A stretch of DNA of 64,000 nt from AP-15 sp963788085 (GTDB taxonomy: Bacteria > Pseudomonadota > Alphaproteobacteria > ATCC43930 > CGMCC-115725): assembly GCA_963788085.1 (NCBI GenBank), contig CAWBFS010000059.1:11703-75702 (forward strand). Direction: 5' to 3'. Of this stretch, positions 1 through 8,479 are shown one piece after another (the first letter of the stretch is position 1; the number at the start of each line of letters is the position of its first letter). The notes under the pieces were generated by a model. The model ran no database searches, was not told the origin of the DNA, and worked only from the letters and a program-made list of their open reading frames with translations. A program made the position numbers and the translations under genes.

Positions 1-1626
1 AAGATTGCCCTCTCCGCCCATCGGGGGGAGAGGGAGGGGACCCGTCGCGAGAGCGACGGGGAGGGTGAGGTGGGTCCTCCCGTAGTTCCGAGCCTGGCCT
101 CCCCCCACCACACCCCAACCCTCTCCGCCCCCGAGGGCGGAGAGGGAGTTTTATGGATCGCGGCCGAGCGATTGTCGCCGTTTCGGGCGCTGTGGCCCGG
201 AGCGGAATTCGACCCGCCGATCACTCCGCCGCAGTCCTATTCCTCGCGCAATTGGTCGCGCGAGGAGGCGCAGATCGAAATCCTCCGCGGGAGACTCGAG
301 GGGCTGGGACCGGTCACCGAGGCCGCGCTTGCCTCGCCGCTCGGGATCGAGCCAACGGAAATCTCGGCGGCGCTTGCCGCGCTCGAAGCCGAAGGTTTTG
401 CGATGCGCGGGCGCTTTACGCCCGGCGCGGACACCGAGGAATGGTGCGAGCGCCGGCTGCTCGCGCGGATTCACCGGTATACGGTCAACCGGCTGCGCGC
501 CGAGATCCAGCCGGTCGCTGCCCGCGACTTCCTGCGCTTCCTGCTCGGCTGGCAGCGGGTAATGGCGGATACCCGCATGGAAGGGCCGGACGCCCTTGAA
601 GTATTGGTCCGGCAGCTCGAAGGCTTCGAGGCGGCGGCCGGGGCTTGGGAGACCGAGATCCTGCCGGCGCGGCTCAATTCATACGAGCCGTCCTGGCTGG
701 ATGATCAGTGCCTGGCCGGACGTATCGCTTGGGCTCGGCTTCGGCCGCGCAACGGTGGCGAACGCGGCGCGAGCCCTGTCCGGACGACGCCGATTACTTT
801 GCTGGCGCGGCGCCACGCGGGGCTTTGGGCATCGCTGTCGGCGGTCGACGAGACCGCCCGTCCAAGCGCCCGAGCGCAGGCCGTCGCCGGCTTCATCCGC
901 CAGTACGGCGCATCGTTCTTCGACGAGCTGGTCGAAGGCACCGGCCTCTTGCGTCCGCAAGTCGAGGAAGCGCTCGGCGAGCTGGTGGCGCTAGGCATTG
1001 TCACTTCGGACAGCTTTGCCGGGTTGCGCGCCTTGCTGCGCAAACCCAATGGCGGAGGACGGCGGCGCACGACGATGTTCGCGATGGAGAGTGCCGGCCG
1101 CTGGGCTCTTGCGCGCCGACCCCAGCCTCCGATGCAAGCCAGACCCGAGGCGGTGGAGCATCTCGCGCGGACATTGTTGCTCCGTTACGGCGTCGTCTTC
1201 TGGCGCCTCATCGAGCGCGAGGCTCCCTGGCTGCCGCCATGGCGCGACCTGCTGCGCGTCTACCGCCGGCTCGAGGCGCGCGGCGAGATCCGCGGCGGCC
1301 GGTTTGTCGCCGGGTTCTCCGGCGAACAATTCGCGCTTGCAGAAGCCGTGGGCATGTTGCGCGAGGTTCGCCGCAAGCCTCTCTCGGGCAGCTGGGTCTC
1401 GCTCTCCGGCGCCGACCCGCTGAACCTGGTCGGCATCCTGACCCCCGGGCCGAAGCTCGCCGCGCTGACCGGCAACCGCCTCCTTTACCGCGACGGGCTA
1501 CCCGTCGCGCTATTCGCCGGCGGCGAGGCGCAGTTCCTCGAAACGTTCGACCCGGCCACTCAATGGGAGGCCCGCAAGGCCCTGCTGCGCGGCGCCGTCC
1601 CGCCCTCCCTCGTTGCGCTGTCCTGA
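1..1626 (+). CDS. lhr: Lhr-type DEAD/DEAH helicase, C-terminal part (partial, 5' end outside window)
   Basis: C-terminal portion of a Lhr ('large helicase-related') ATP-dependent helicase, a family acting in DNA repair. The frame is open from base 1 to the TGA at 1624-1626. The recognisable part begins with WIAAERL near base 151 and runs through the long accessory region typical of Lhr C-termini (ARIHRYT, LNLVGILTPG, NRLLYRDG). The helicase motor would lie upstream of the window. The first roughly 49 codons are a palindromic repeat, not Lhr sequence, so a predicted GTG start at 70 is an artefact of that repeat. Either the repeat is an in-frame insertion in a longer lhr gene, or it marks where lhr has been truncated; the window cannot separate these. 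It is convergent with the hydrolase gene 4 bases downstream. Confidence 0.82.
   Translation, partial: KIALSAHRGEREGTRRESDGEGEVGPPVVPSLASPHHTPTLSAPEGGEGVLWIAAERLSPFRALWPGAEFDPPITPPQSYSSRNWSREEAQIEILRGRLEGLGPVTEAALASPLGIEPTEISAALAALEAEGFAMRGRFTPGADTEEWCERRLLARIHRYTVNRLRAEIQPVAARDFLRFLLGWQRVMADTRMEGPDALEVLVRQLEGFEAAAGAWETEILPARLNSYEPSWLDDQCLAGRIAWARLRPRNGGERGASPVRTTPITLLARRHAGLWASLSAVDETARPSARAQAVAGFIRQYGASFFDELVEGTGLLRPQVEEALGELVALGIVTSDSFAGLRALLRKPNGGGRRRTTMFAMESAGRWALARRPQPPMQARPEAVEHLARTLLLRYGVVFWRLIEREAPWLPPWRDLLRVYRRLEARGEIRGGRFVAGFSGEQFALAEAVGMLREVRRKPLSGSWVSLSGADPLNLVGILTPGPKLAALTGNRLLYRDGLPVALFAGGEAQFLETFDPATQWEARKALLRGAVPPSLVALS
8..146. repeat. Composite palindromic repeat read in frame within lhr
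   Basis: Three perfect or near-perfect hairpins in a row: CCCTCTCCGCCC (8-19) against 23-34, CCCGTCGC (41-48) against GCGACGGG (53-60), and a perfect 12-bp stem 119-130/135-146 with a 4-base loop. The outer stems share the same arm sequence, so the unit is itself an inverted repeat. It looks like a dispersed intergenic palindrome of the kind common in alphaproteobacteria, but it carries no stop in the lhr frame. Confidence 0.75.
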
Positions 1627-1630
1627 TCCT

Positions 1631-2323
1631 TTAACCTCGGCTAGTTGCAATCATCCGCAGCCAGGTTCCGATCCGATCCTGGATGGCGCGGTACACGTCC
1701 AGTTGATTGACCCCGGCGCTCTTCGGAACCTTGAACGAATGGTCGCCGCCTTCGACGACGAACAGATCCGCGGTGGGCGCGGGCTGGTTGATGATCGGTT
1801 GCAACTCGGTGGGCGTGCCGAAGGCATCGCGGGAGCCTTGGACAAACAGCATCGGGGCTTTCACGTCTGGCAGATGGGCTGAGCGCAGCCGGTCGGGCCT
1901 GCCGGGCGGATGCAAAGGATAGCCGAGCAACACCAGCCCGGCCAAATCATCGGCGCCGCTCGCGGCGACCTGCGATGCGATACGCCCGCCCATCGATTTC
2001 CCACCGACCGCCAGCTTAACGGCGCTCGAGGTGATCCGGCTTCGCACGGTCTCAATGACGGCGCGCCAGCAGCTTTCCAACCTCGGGTTCGGATCGGGAA
2101 TGCGACGGCGGTTCTCGCTATACAGAAAGTTGAACGTGACGATATCGATCCCGCGTTCCGCCAGCGCGTTGGCGAACGCGACCATGAAGCTGCTCGTCTG
2201 GTCGGCTCCCGCTCCGTGTCCGAGGATCAATGTCACGCCCGCGCGGTTTCCCGTCACGGCGGGGTAGTCTATCGCTGTGACGTGATGCGAGGGCGCGACT
2301 TCAACGCGAAACCGGTCAGGCAT
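1631..2323 (-). CDS. Alpha/beta hydrolase of the KANL3/TEX30 dienelactone-hydrolase-like type
   Basis: A 230-residue soluble alpha/beta-fold hydrolase. The nucleophile elbow GKSMGG puts Ser at 110. The acid is likely Asp166 in SRDAFG and the base His195 in GGDHSF, so the catalytic triad is complete. GHGAGADQ at 35-42 is the oxyanion-side loop typical of this small family. The substrate is unknown; relatives are usually annotated only as alpha/beta hydrolases. It is transcribed away from the MBL hydrolase gene with the same orientation, 30 bases downstream of it, and may form a two-gene unit with it. No signal peptide is visible. Confidence 0.8.
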   Translation of the reverse strand: MPDRFRVEVAPSHHVTAIDYPAVTGNRAGVTLILGHGAGADQTSSFMVAFANALAERGIDIVTFNFLYSENRRRIPDPNPRLESCWRAVIETVRSRITSSAVKLAVGGKSMGGRIASQVAASGADDLAGLVLLGYPLHPPGRPDRLRSAHLPDVKAPMLFVQGSRDAFGTPTELQPIINQPAPTADLFVVEGGDHSFKVPKSAGVNQLDVYRAIQDRIGTWLRMIATSRG

Positions 2324-2353
2324 CTCCGAGCCGGTAGATCCGCCAGCAGCTTA

Positions 2354-3217
2354 TCACGGCCGCAGTACGAGACCCTCCTGTGCCACGATGGTGCCGGGAC
2401 GGGCCGCCGCCGCTTCGGCGGCGACCTCGTCCATAAAGTCGTCGTCGTGGCCAGGGTCGTGGTGAAAAATGACGAGAGTTTTTACATCCGCCGCATTGGC
2501 GAGACGCACCCCCTCTTCCCAGGTCGAATGGCCCCAATCCGTGTGGGTGGGAAATTCGGCGTCGGTATAGGACGCGTCATAGATCATCACCTCGGCACCC
2601 TCAATGAGTGCGAGGACGTTGGGGTCGCGTCCGCCGGGGCGATGTTCGGTATCGGTGATGTAGGCCACGACCTTCCCCGCGTACTCGATACGATATCCGG
2701 TGGCGCCGTTTGGGTGGTTCAGCGGGCCCGTGCGAAGCACGATACCGGGGTGCGGGGTCAGCACATCGCCGGCGGCGAAATCGATGAATTTCATCTTGGC
2801 GGTGAAAATGCCCATCGGGATCGGGAACAACGGAGCGATCATCATCTTGTTGAGCACCGCCTCGATCCCCTTGTGGCCGTTCAGATGCCCGGCCCAGATA
2901 CGCATGTGGCTGCGCGCGTCATAGCACGGCGCAAAAAACGGCAACCCGCAGATGTGGTCGAAGTGAGTGTGGCTGTAGAAGAGATCGAGCTCGGCGGGCC
3001 GGCCGGAGGCCATCAGTTCGTTGCCCAACAAGCGCAGTCCGGTGCCGCCATCGAAGACCATCAGATGATCCCCGCAGCGGATCTCGACGCAGGAGGTATT
3101 GCCGCCATACCGGATGGTATCGGGCCCAGGGCACGCTATACTGCCCCGCACGCCCCAAAATCGCACTGTGTAATCGGGATGGACCAAGGTCCAACCTCGC
3201 CCGGCTAATCCCCCCAC
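2354..3217 (-). CDS. MBL-fold metallohydrolase
   Basis: A 287-residue metallo-beta-lactamase-fold protein. The zinc motif HTHFDH is at 83-88, the N-terminal strand reads FWGVRGS with a YGGNTSC block, and DTEH and a late HH supply the remaining metal ligands. This subgroup resembles phosphodiesterase- or RNase Z-like MBL proteins, but its substrate is not established. The start at 3217 adds about 15 residues before the conserved FWGVRGS, so a slightly later start is possible. It is the upstream member of a minus-strand pair with the alpha/beta hydrolase and is divergent from the small gene at 3372, with inverted repeats in the shared intergenic region. Confidence 0.82.
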   Translation of the reverse strand: MGGLAGRGWTLVHPDYTVRFWGVRGSIACPGPDTIRYGGNTSCVEIRCGDHLMVFDGGTGLRLLGNELMASGRPAELDLFYSHTHFDHICGLPFFAPCYDARSHMRIWAGHLNGHKGIEAVLNKMMIAPLFPIPMGIFTAKMKFIDFAAGDVLTPHPGIVLRTGPLNHPNGATGYRIEYAGKVVAYITDTEHRPGGRDPNVLALIEGAEVMIYDASYTDAEFPTHTDWGHSTWEEGVRLANAADVKTLVIFHHDPGHDDDFMDEVAAEAAAARPGTIVAQEGLVLRP

Positions 3218-3279
3218 CTCGCATATATCGTCGAGAACCGCGCGAAACGCTAGCTTAGTCGCACGGGTTCCCCGGCTTT

Positions 3280-3310
3280 TCTAAAACTTTTTTAGAGGTA
3301 TTGCTCTAAA
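3280..3310. promoter_or_regulatory. Two overlapping inverted repeats in a divergent intergenic region (candidate operator)
   Basis: TCTAAAA-CTT-TTTTAGA (3280-3296) overlaps TTTAGAG-GTATTG-CTCTAAA (3291-3310). Both have perfect 7-base arms. The second resembles the arms of the iron-control element recognised by Irr in alphaproteobacteria (TTTAGAA...TTCTAAA), but its spacer is longer. The region is AT-rich against a GC-rich background and lies between divergent genes. Confidence 0.4.
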
Positions 3311-3371
3311 CCCATCATTAACCGGCCTCGCGCTATCTGAGGGCATCGTTCACCCAACGAGGGAATTCGCG

Positions 3372-3587
3372 ATGTCGGACGCCGATTACGAAGCAGCGGT
3401 TGCCGCCTATTTGAGCACCAGAGGGGTCACGCGCTGCCCGACCGTGTGTGCTGTTCCAACCCAGGCCACAGTGGCCGAGGCAGACCGTGCGGCCTATCGC
3501 GACTACATTGCCGCACAAGAAACGGCGCGGCTGGAAAAGTTGAAATCGGCCCAGATGGCCCACTTCCCATCGCCACCTCCTATGTAA
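3372..3587 (+). CDS. Small conserved-looking hypothetical protein (71 aa)
   Basis: A 71-residue soluble protein preceded by GAGGG about 8 bases before the ATG. It contains the block RGVTRCPTVC followed by PTQATVAEADRAAYRDY, with two Cys spaced C-x3-C, then a charged helix. Very similar short proteins with an 'RCPT.C..PTQ' core are familiar to me as hypothetical proteins of rhizobia, but I know of no function. It has no signal peptide and no membrane segment. It is divergent from the MBL gene and lies just downstream of a pair of inverted repeats that may control it. Confidence 0.6.
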   Translation: MSDADYEAAVAAYLSTRGVTRCPTVCAVPTQATVAEADRAAYRDYIAAQETARLEKLKSAQMAHFPSPPPM

Positions 3588-3666
3588 CACGTGATGCCCG
3601 CTCCCACTCGCTCCTAGATCCGGTTGAGTCCGGTGCATCAGACCGGGTAGGTAGGCGGGAGATGTC

Positions 3667-4956
3667 ATGATGGATCCCGAGGTTTCGGTTCGCTGCTGCA
3701 TCGCCGGCGGGGGCCCCGCCGGTATGATGCTCGGCTTTCTGCTCGCCCGAGCCGGGATCTCCGTTCTCGTTCTCGAAAAACACGCTGATTTCCTGCGGGA
3801 TTTCCGGGGGGATACGATCCATCCCTCGACCCTCGAGATCATGTACGAGCTCGGGCTGCTCGACGAGTTCCTGCGGCGTCCGCACCAGGAAGTCCGCAGG
3901 CTCGGGGCGCAGATCGGAGACGAGTTTGTCGAAGTAGCGGACTTCACGCATTTACCGACCCATTGCCAGTTCGTCGCCTTGATGCCGCAATGGGATTTCC
4001 TCAACGTTCTCGCCGAGCATGCCAAGAGATTCCCGGCGTTCCAGTTGAAGATGGAGGCCGAAGCCCGCGATCTTACCGTCGACAGCGGGGTGGTGACCGG
4101 ATTGCTCGCGACGACCCGCGGCGGGACGATCAGGGTCAGGGCGGACCTTGTCGTTGCCGCCGACGGACGTCATTCCACACTGCGTGAACGGGCCGGTCTC
4201 GATGTCCTCGATCTCGGTGCGCCGATGGACGTGTTGTGGATGCGGCTGTCGCGTCGTTCGGATGATCCGGCGCAGACCCTCGGGCGGGTCGACACCGGCC
4301 GCATCTTTGTGATGCTCAACCGCGAAGATTATTGGCAATGCGCCTACGTGATCGCGAAAGGCGGGTTTGACGAGATCCGTGCTCGTGGTTTGCCGGCTCT
4401 GCGGCAAGAGATCGCGGGGCTCGCTCCCTACCTGCGCGACCGGGTCGACGAGCTGAAGAATTGGTCCGATGTGAAGCTGTTGAGCGTATCCGTGGATCGC
4501 TTGCGAGCGTGGCACCGGCCCGGGCTATTGTGCATCGGCGACGCCGCTCATGCGATGTCACCGATCGGTGGCGTCGGGATCAACCTCGCGATCCAGGACG
4601 CGGTCGCCACCGCGAACATTCTCACCCCGCGGTTTCTCCAGGGTTCGGTTTCGCAGCGGGATCTCGAAGCGGTGCAGCGCCGCCGCGAGTTTCCGACACG
4701 CGCGACGCAGCGGCTCCAGGTGGTCCTGCAAAACCGGGTGATCGGCCGGGTGCTGGCAAGCACCGCAAAGATGTCTCCGCCATTCTCGGTGCGGCTCTTG
4801 GGGTGGGTGCCGTTTCTGCGGCGGGTCCCCGCCCGGCTCATCGGGCTCGGCTTTCGCCCCGAGCATGTAAGTGCGTCCGCCGCGGGTTCAGGACGAGATC
4901 GCGTTACTCTCAGTGACCCTCGTGACCCTCATATTGGGGCCGGCGCCGTTCCTTGA
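3667..4956 (+). CDS. FAD-dependent aromatic-type monooxygenase (UbiH/PHBH superfamily)
   Basis: A 429-residue flavoprotein hydroxylase of the group A type. The dinucleotide-binding GGGPAGMM is at 14-21, the DG motif AADGRH at 164-169 and the FAD-ribityl GDAAH at 291-295. It should use NAD(P)H and oxygen to hydroxylate an aromatic or polyketide-like substrate that the sequence does not identify. Two adjacent ATGs (3667, 3670) follow GGGAG. The final roughly 26 residues, after RPEHV, are encoded on the complement of the decayed enoyl-CoA hydratase gene and look unlike the family, so the native stop may have been lost by rearrangement. Confidence 0.83.
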   Translation: MMDPEVSVRCCIAGGGPAGMMLGFLLARAGISVLVLEKHADFLRDFRGDTIHPSTLEIMYELGLLDEFLRRPHQEVRRLGAQIGDEFVEVADFTHLPTHCQFVALMPQWDFLNVLAEHAKRFPAFQLKMEAEARDLTVDSGVVTGLLATTRGGTIRVRADLVVAADGRHSTLRERAGLDVLDLGAPMDVLWMRLSRRSDDPAQTLGRVDTGRIFVMLNREDYWQCAYVIAKGGFDEIRARGLPALRQEIAGLAPYLRDRVDELKNWSDVKLLSVSVDRLRAWHRPGLLCIGDAAHAMSPIGGVGINLAIQDAVATANILTPRFLQGSVSQRDLEAVQRRREFPTRATQRLQVVLQNRVIGRVLASTAKMSPPFSVRLLGWVPFLRRVPARLIGLGFRPEHVSASAAGSGRDRVTLSDPRDPHIGAGAVP

Positions 4957-5340
4957 AGCCGCGCACCCCTTCGGCGGCATCCTCGCTGTTACGCACGGCC
5001 GAGAGCTCGGCGTTGAAGCGAGCCGCCAGCTCGGAAGGGCCTTTCGATGTGTTCGGTCACGAAGCGCTTCATCGTCGCGAACGTCAATGTGGCGAGATCG
5101 ACTATCTTGTTCGCGATCGCGATCGCCTCGTGGAGTTCCGTCCCGTCGGGCACAACCCGGTTGGCGAGGCCGGCGATCATACCGCCGGTAATGCCGACCT
5201 TGCCTTGCGGGTCGGAGAACTTCGCGCTCTCGGCAGCGACGAGCAAATCGCACATCATGGCCATCACCAACCCGCGTCGATGCACCAACCTGCGACTACC
5301 GCGATGACCGGCTTTTCGGCCACGGCACGCGGGAAGAATA
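4910..5340 (-). pseudogene. Enoyl-CoA hydratase/isomerase remnant
   Basis: Fragments of crotonase-fold protein are visible in three frames. AEKPVIAVVAGW lies at about 5290-5325, then MCDLLVAAESAKFSDPQGKVG with GMIAGLANRVVP, then FNAELSAVRNSEDAAEGVRGFKERR ending at a TGA at 4910-4912. There are shifts near 5265 and 5035. A stretch of about 50 residues expected between the KVGI.GG block and the NRVVP block is missing, and there is no N-terminus. The internal deletion makes true decay more likely than sequencing error. It lies antisense to, and overlaps, the 3' end of the FAD monooxygenase. Confidence 0.8.
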
Positions 5341-5579
5341 GCACGATTATGAACAGCAATGCCGCGGCAGCGAGGCGTCCGAGTTGCAGGTAAGAATGAT
5401 CCGGCTGATTGACCATTTCGTCCTTTTCATGTACTGGGATGAGACTGGTCCAGGAAGGCAGCGCCAGCGCATTACGCCAGTCTCCGTTCCCCTAATGAAT
5501 GTGTCGATCCTGTGGGTAAGTGCTAGCGGCCGGCTGTTCCCTTGATCTGTAGGCTGGTAGGAAACGGCGAGGTGCGGGT

Positions 5580-7229
5580 TTGACGCTTGGCCGCGGCCTA
5601 TTTCGCTTGAATATGGAAAGTTGGCGGGCCCCCGCCTTTGACCACCGCACCTCCATTTTTATCCTCTTGGCGATCACGCTTGGAATGTATTTCGGCCTTG
5701 CGAAACGTGGCGACATCGATTGGCCGGACGCGTCGCGCCACGCATTGAACGGCGCTTTCGTGCTCGATTTTATCGAGCAACTCCCCTGGCGCCACCCGGT
5801 CGAGTTTGCCTACGATTATTACCGCCAGTGGCCGGCACTGACGATCCTGTTCTACCCCCCGTTATTTTATGGAGTTTTGGCAGCTGTTTATGCGGTTTTG
5901 GGCGTCTCCGAGGCATCAGCCTTGTTGACTGAGCTGGCCTTTCTTTTCCTTCTCGCTTGGGGGGCGTTTCGCCTGTCGCGGCATTGGCTCGACCCACCCC
6001 CCGCGCTGGCCGTGGCGCTGTTGCTGCTCGGCGCGCCGGAACTGGCCTTCTGGGGCCGTCAGATCATGCTCGACGTGCCGGCCTACGCCTTCCTCTTATG
6101 GGCCGCAGAATTCCTCGTGCGCCATTTGAAGAGCGGGCAAAGGTGGACCCTGTTCACAGCGGTAATCTGCGCGGTGGCGGCAGCCTATACCAAATACAAC
6201 GCCATCTTCTTCGTCTCGCCAATCGCCATTTCGCTCGCATACGCATATGGCTGGCGCGCTTTTCGTCAGCGCGCAGTGCTGCAAGCGGCAGCGCTTGGTG
6301 GCGTATTGCTGTTGCCGCTGGTGGGCATCTTTTTTGCGTTTGGCAGCTACAATCTCGGTCAAGCCGCGGCGCTCCCTGGTGCCGAGGCGTCCCGTTGGAG
6401 CATCGCGGAGCTGACCTATTACGCCCGCATCATGCCGTCGGTGATTTCCTGGCCCACTCTGGCGTTAGCATGCCTCTATGTGCTGGCGCTGCCGTCCGCG
6501 CCGGCCTTACGACTGGCGCGTGCAGACGCCATTTTCCTCGGCAGTTGGCTGCTCGTCGGCTATGCGTTCTATTCGATGATTGCGGTCAAAGAACCGCGGC
6601 ACATTCTCTTCATCACCTACCCGCTGGCGCTCGCGGCAGTGCTGGCAATTGACAGGACACTCACCAGGTTCAGTCTCCGCTACGGGGTCTCTTTAGCATT
6701 TGCAGCGGCGATATTGGCCTCGACGCTGACGACTGGGACCGTCCCCGTTGTTGCCGGTACGCGAGAAGCCGCGGAAGCGGTGGCGCAATTGGCGCCGCCG
6801 GAGACCAATGTCGCCTTTTGGGGAGCGCGCGACGGCACTTTTGTATACGCGATGCGCGCCTATTCCGGACGTCGGGATCTCGGGGTCGTCCGTCTCGACA
6901 AAATTTTACTCAGCGAGGTTGCCGTCTATGTCGAGCATGGATTCAAGGAAAACGTGATCAGCCCGGATGAGCTGGCCGACACCTTCCGCAACCTGCACGT
7001 CCAGTATGTCGTCTTTCAGACTCGCTACCACGGCGACCTCGCCTCGGTGGAAGCGCTGGAAAAAGCGCTCGGCTCGGATAAGTTCTCCGAAGTTGAGCGG
7101 ATCCCGATGACCGCTAATTACGGCAGGGGCTACATGGCCGATCTCGTGATCTATCGCATGAAGGAAGAGGTCCCGCGCGGGCGCGTCGCGCCCTCGATGC
7201 AGATCAATCTTCTCGGCCGGTCGCTTTGA
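5580..7229 (+). CDS. GT39/ArnT-like integral membrane glycosyltransferase
   Basis: A 549-residue polytopic membrane protein. After a short cytosolic start comes a first helix (about 24-40). There is an acidic loop with GDIDWPDASRHALNG, where GT39-type enzymes keep their catalytic Asp in the first periplasmic loop, and about ten further hydrophobic segments up to residue 390. A soluble C-terminal domain follows. Family members transfer a sugar from a polyprenyl-phosphate donor at the outer face of the inner membrane. The TTG start follows GAGG; an ATG 11 codons later (5613) is an alternative. Its stop overlaps the next start, which encodes the enzyme likely to make the lipid-linked donor. The acceptor is unknown. 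Confidence 0.72.
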   Translation: MTLGRGLFRLNMESWRAPAFDHRTSIFILLAITLGMYFGLAKRGDIDWPDASRHALNGAFVLDFIEQLPWRHPVEFAYDYYRQWPALTILFYPPLFYGVLAAVYAVLGVSEASALLTELAFLFLLAWGAFRLSRHWLDPPPALAVALLLLGAPELAFWGRQIMLDVPAYAFLLWAAEFLVRHLKSGQRWTLFTAVICAVAAAYTKYNAIFFVSPIAISLAYAYGWRAFRQRAVLQAAALGGVLLLPLVGIFFAFGSYNLGQAAALPGAEASRWSIAELTYYARIMPSVISWPTLALACLYVLALPSAPALRLARADAIFLGSWLLVGYAFYSMIAVKEPRHILFITYPLALAAVLAIDRTLTRFSLRYGVSLAFAAAILASTLTTGTVPVVAGTREAAEAVAQLAPPETNVAFWGARDGTFVYAMRAYSGRRDLGVVRLDKILLSEVAVYVEHGFKENVISPDELADTFRNLHVQYVVFQTRYHGDLASVEALEKALGSDKFSEVERIPMTANYGRGYMADLVIYRMKEEVPRGRVAPSMQINLLGRSL

Positions 7230-8395
7230 CGAGCCGGGCGGCCGTGGAGCAACGGATGGATGATGTCGCAGTTCGCGGCGCGGAACCGAAGAGCGCCGCC
7301 TCTCAGCCCGTTACGACGATACTGACCATCATTATCCCGACATTGAACGAACGCGAGAACGTCGAACCGTTGCTGTCACTGGTGACTGCGGCCCTGCCCG
7401 ATACCGAATGGGAGCTGATCTTCGTCGATGACGACTCGCGCGACGGCACGGCCGAGCACGTCCGAGACCTCGCGCGGCGCAATCCGCGGGTGCGCTGTCT
7501 GCAGCGGATCGGCCGTCGCGGCCTTTCGACGGCTTGCATGGAAGGTGTCCTCGCTTGCGCCTCGCCTTATGTCGCCGTCATGGATGCCGATCTGCAGCAC
7601 GACGAGCGCCTGCTGCCAAAAATGTTGGAAGCCCTTGACAGCGGCGCGGTCGATCTGGTGGTCGGCAGCCGTTATGTCGCAGGCGGCGGGGTTGGCGATT
7701 GGAGCAGCAGCCGCGTCCGGATGAGCGAGGCAGCGACGCGCCTCGCACGCATTATCTGCAAGGCTGATGTTGCCGATCCGCTGAGCGGCTTCTTCATGTG
7801 CCGCCGCGAAATATTCGAAGCCGCGCTGCGCCGAATGTCCGGGCAGGGGTTCAAGGTCCTGCTCGACCTTCTCGCCTCGTCGCCCGAGCCGCCGAGGGTC
7901 AGGGAAATTCCTTACCGCTTCCGCGAGCGGCAGCACGGCGAAAGCAAGCTCGACACGATGGTCGCGTGGGAATACGGGATGCTGCTCGCCGATAAATTGG
8001 TCGGCCGGTTCGTTCCCGTGCGCTTTGCCCTTTTCGGCCTGATCGGCGGGTTGGGCCTCGTCGTGCATCTTGCGACGCTGTGGGTCGCTCTCAATCTCCT
8101 TGCCTTCGGGTTCGGCGCATCCCAGGCCATCGCCACAATGGTGGCAATGACCTCGAATTTTGTCCTCAACAATCAGTTCACTTACCGCGACCAGCGGCTG
8201 CGCGGGTTCAAACTGCTGCGCGGCCTCGCGATTTTTTACCTGATCTGCGGGATCGGGGCGATCGCGAATGTCGGCGTCGCCTCCTACGCGTTCACTTCGA
8301 GCCACACTTGGTGGCTGGCCGGCGTGGCGGGAGCGGTTGTCGGCTCGGTCTGGAATTTCGCGATGTCCTCCGTCTTCACCTGGCGCCCCCGCTAG
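7226..8395 (+). CDS. GT2 polyprenyl-phosphate glycosyltransferase fused to a GtrA-like membrane domain
   Basis: A 389-residue two-domain protein. The N-terminal GT2 domain of the dolichol-phosphate mannosyltransferase type has TLNERENV, VDDDSRDGT and the DxD-like DADLQHD. The C-terminal GtrA domain has four hydrophobic segments, starting around residue 258 (RFALFGLIGGLG). It likely makes a polyprenyl-phosphate sugar and helps present it across the membrane. It starts 4 bases inside the preceding gene, so the two are translationally coupled. Together they form a donor-synthesis plus transfer pair for modifying a surface glycan or lipid. Starts at 7226 (TTG), 7244 (GTG) or 7256 (ATG) all lie before the conserved core. 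Confidence 0.85.
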   Translation: MTSRAAVEQRMDDVAVRGAEPKSAASQPVTTILTIIIPTLNERENVEPLLSLVTAALPDTEWELIFVDDDSRDGTAEHVRDLARRNPRVRCLQRIGRRGLSTACMEGVLACASPYVAVMDADLQHDERLLPKMLEALDSGAVDLVVGSRYVAGGGVGDWSSSRVRMSEAATRLARIICKADVADPLSGFFMCRREIFEAALRRMSGQGFKVLLDLLASSPEPPRVREIPYRFRERQHGESKLDTMVAWEYGMLLADKLVGRFVPVRFALFGLIGGLGLVVHLATLWVALNLLAFGFGASQAIATMVAMTSNFVLNNQFTYRDQRLRGFKLLRGLAIFYLICGIGAIANVGVASYAFTSSHTWWLAGVAGAVVGSVWNFAMSSVFTWRPR

Positions 8396-8479
8396 TACGG
8401 ACGCCACACTTTATCGGCTGTGGCGCAGTCTGACGGACGACGGCTATATTGGTGACATAGCGCGGTATGGAGTAACGGT

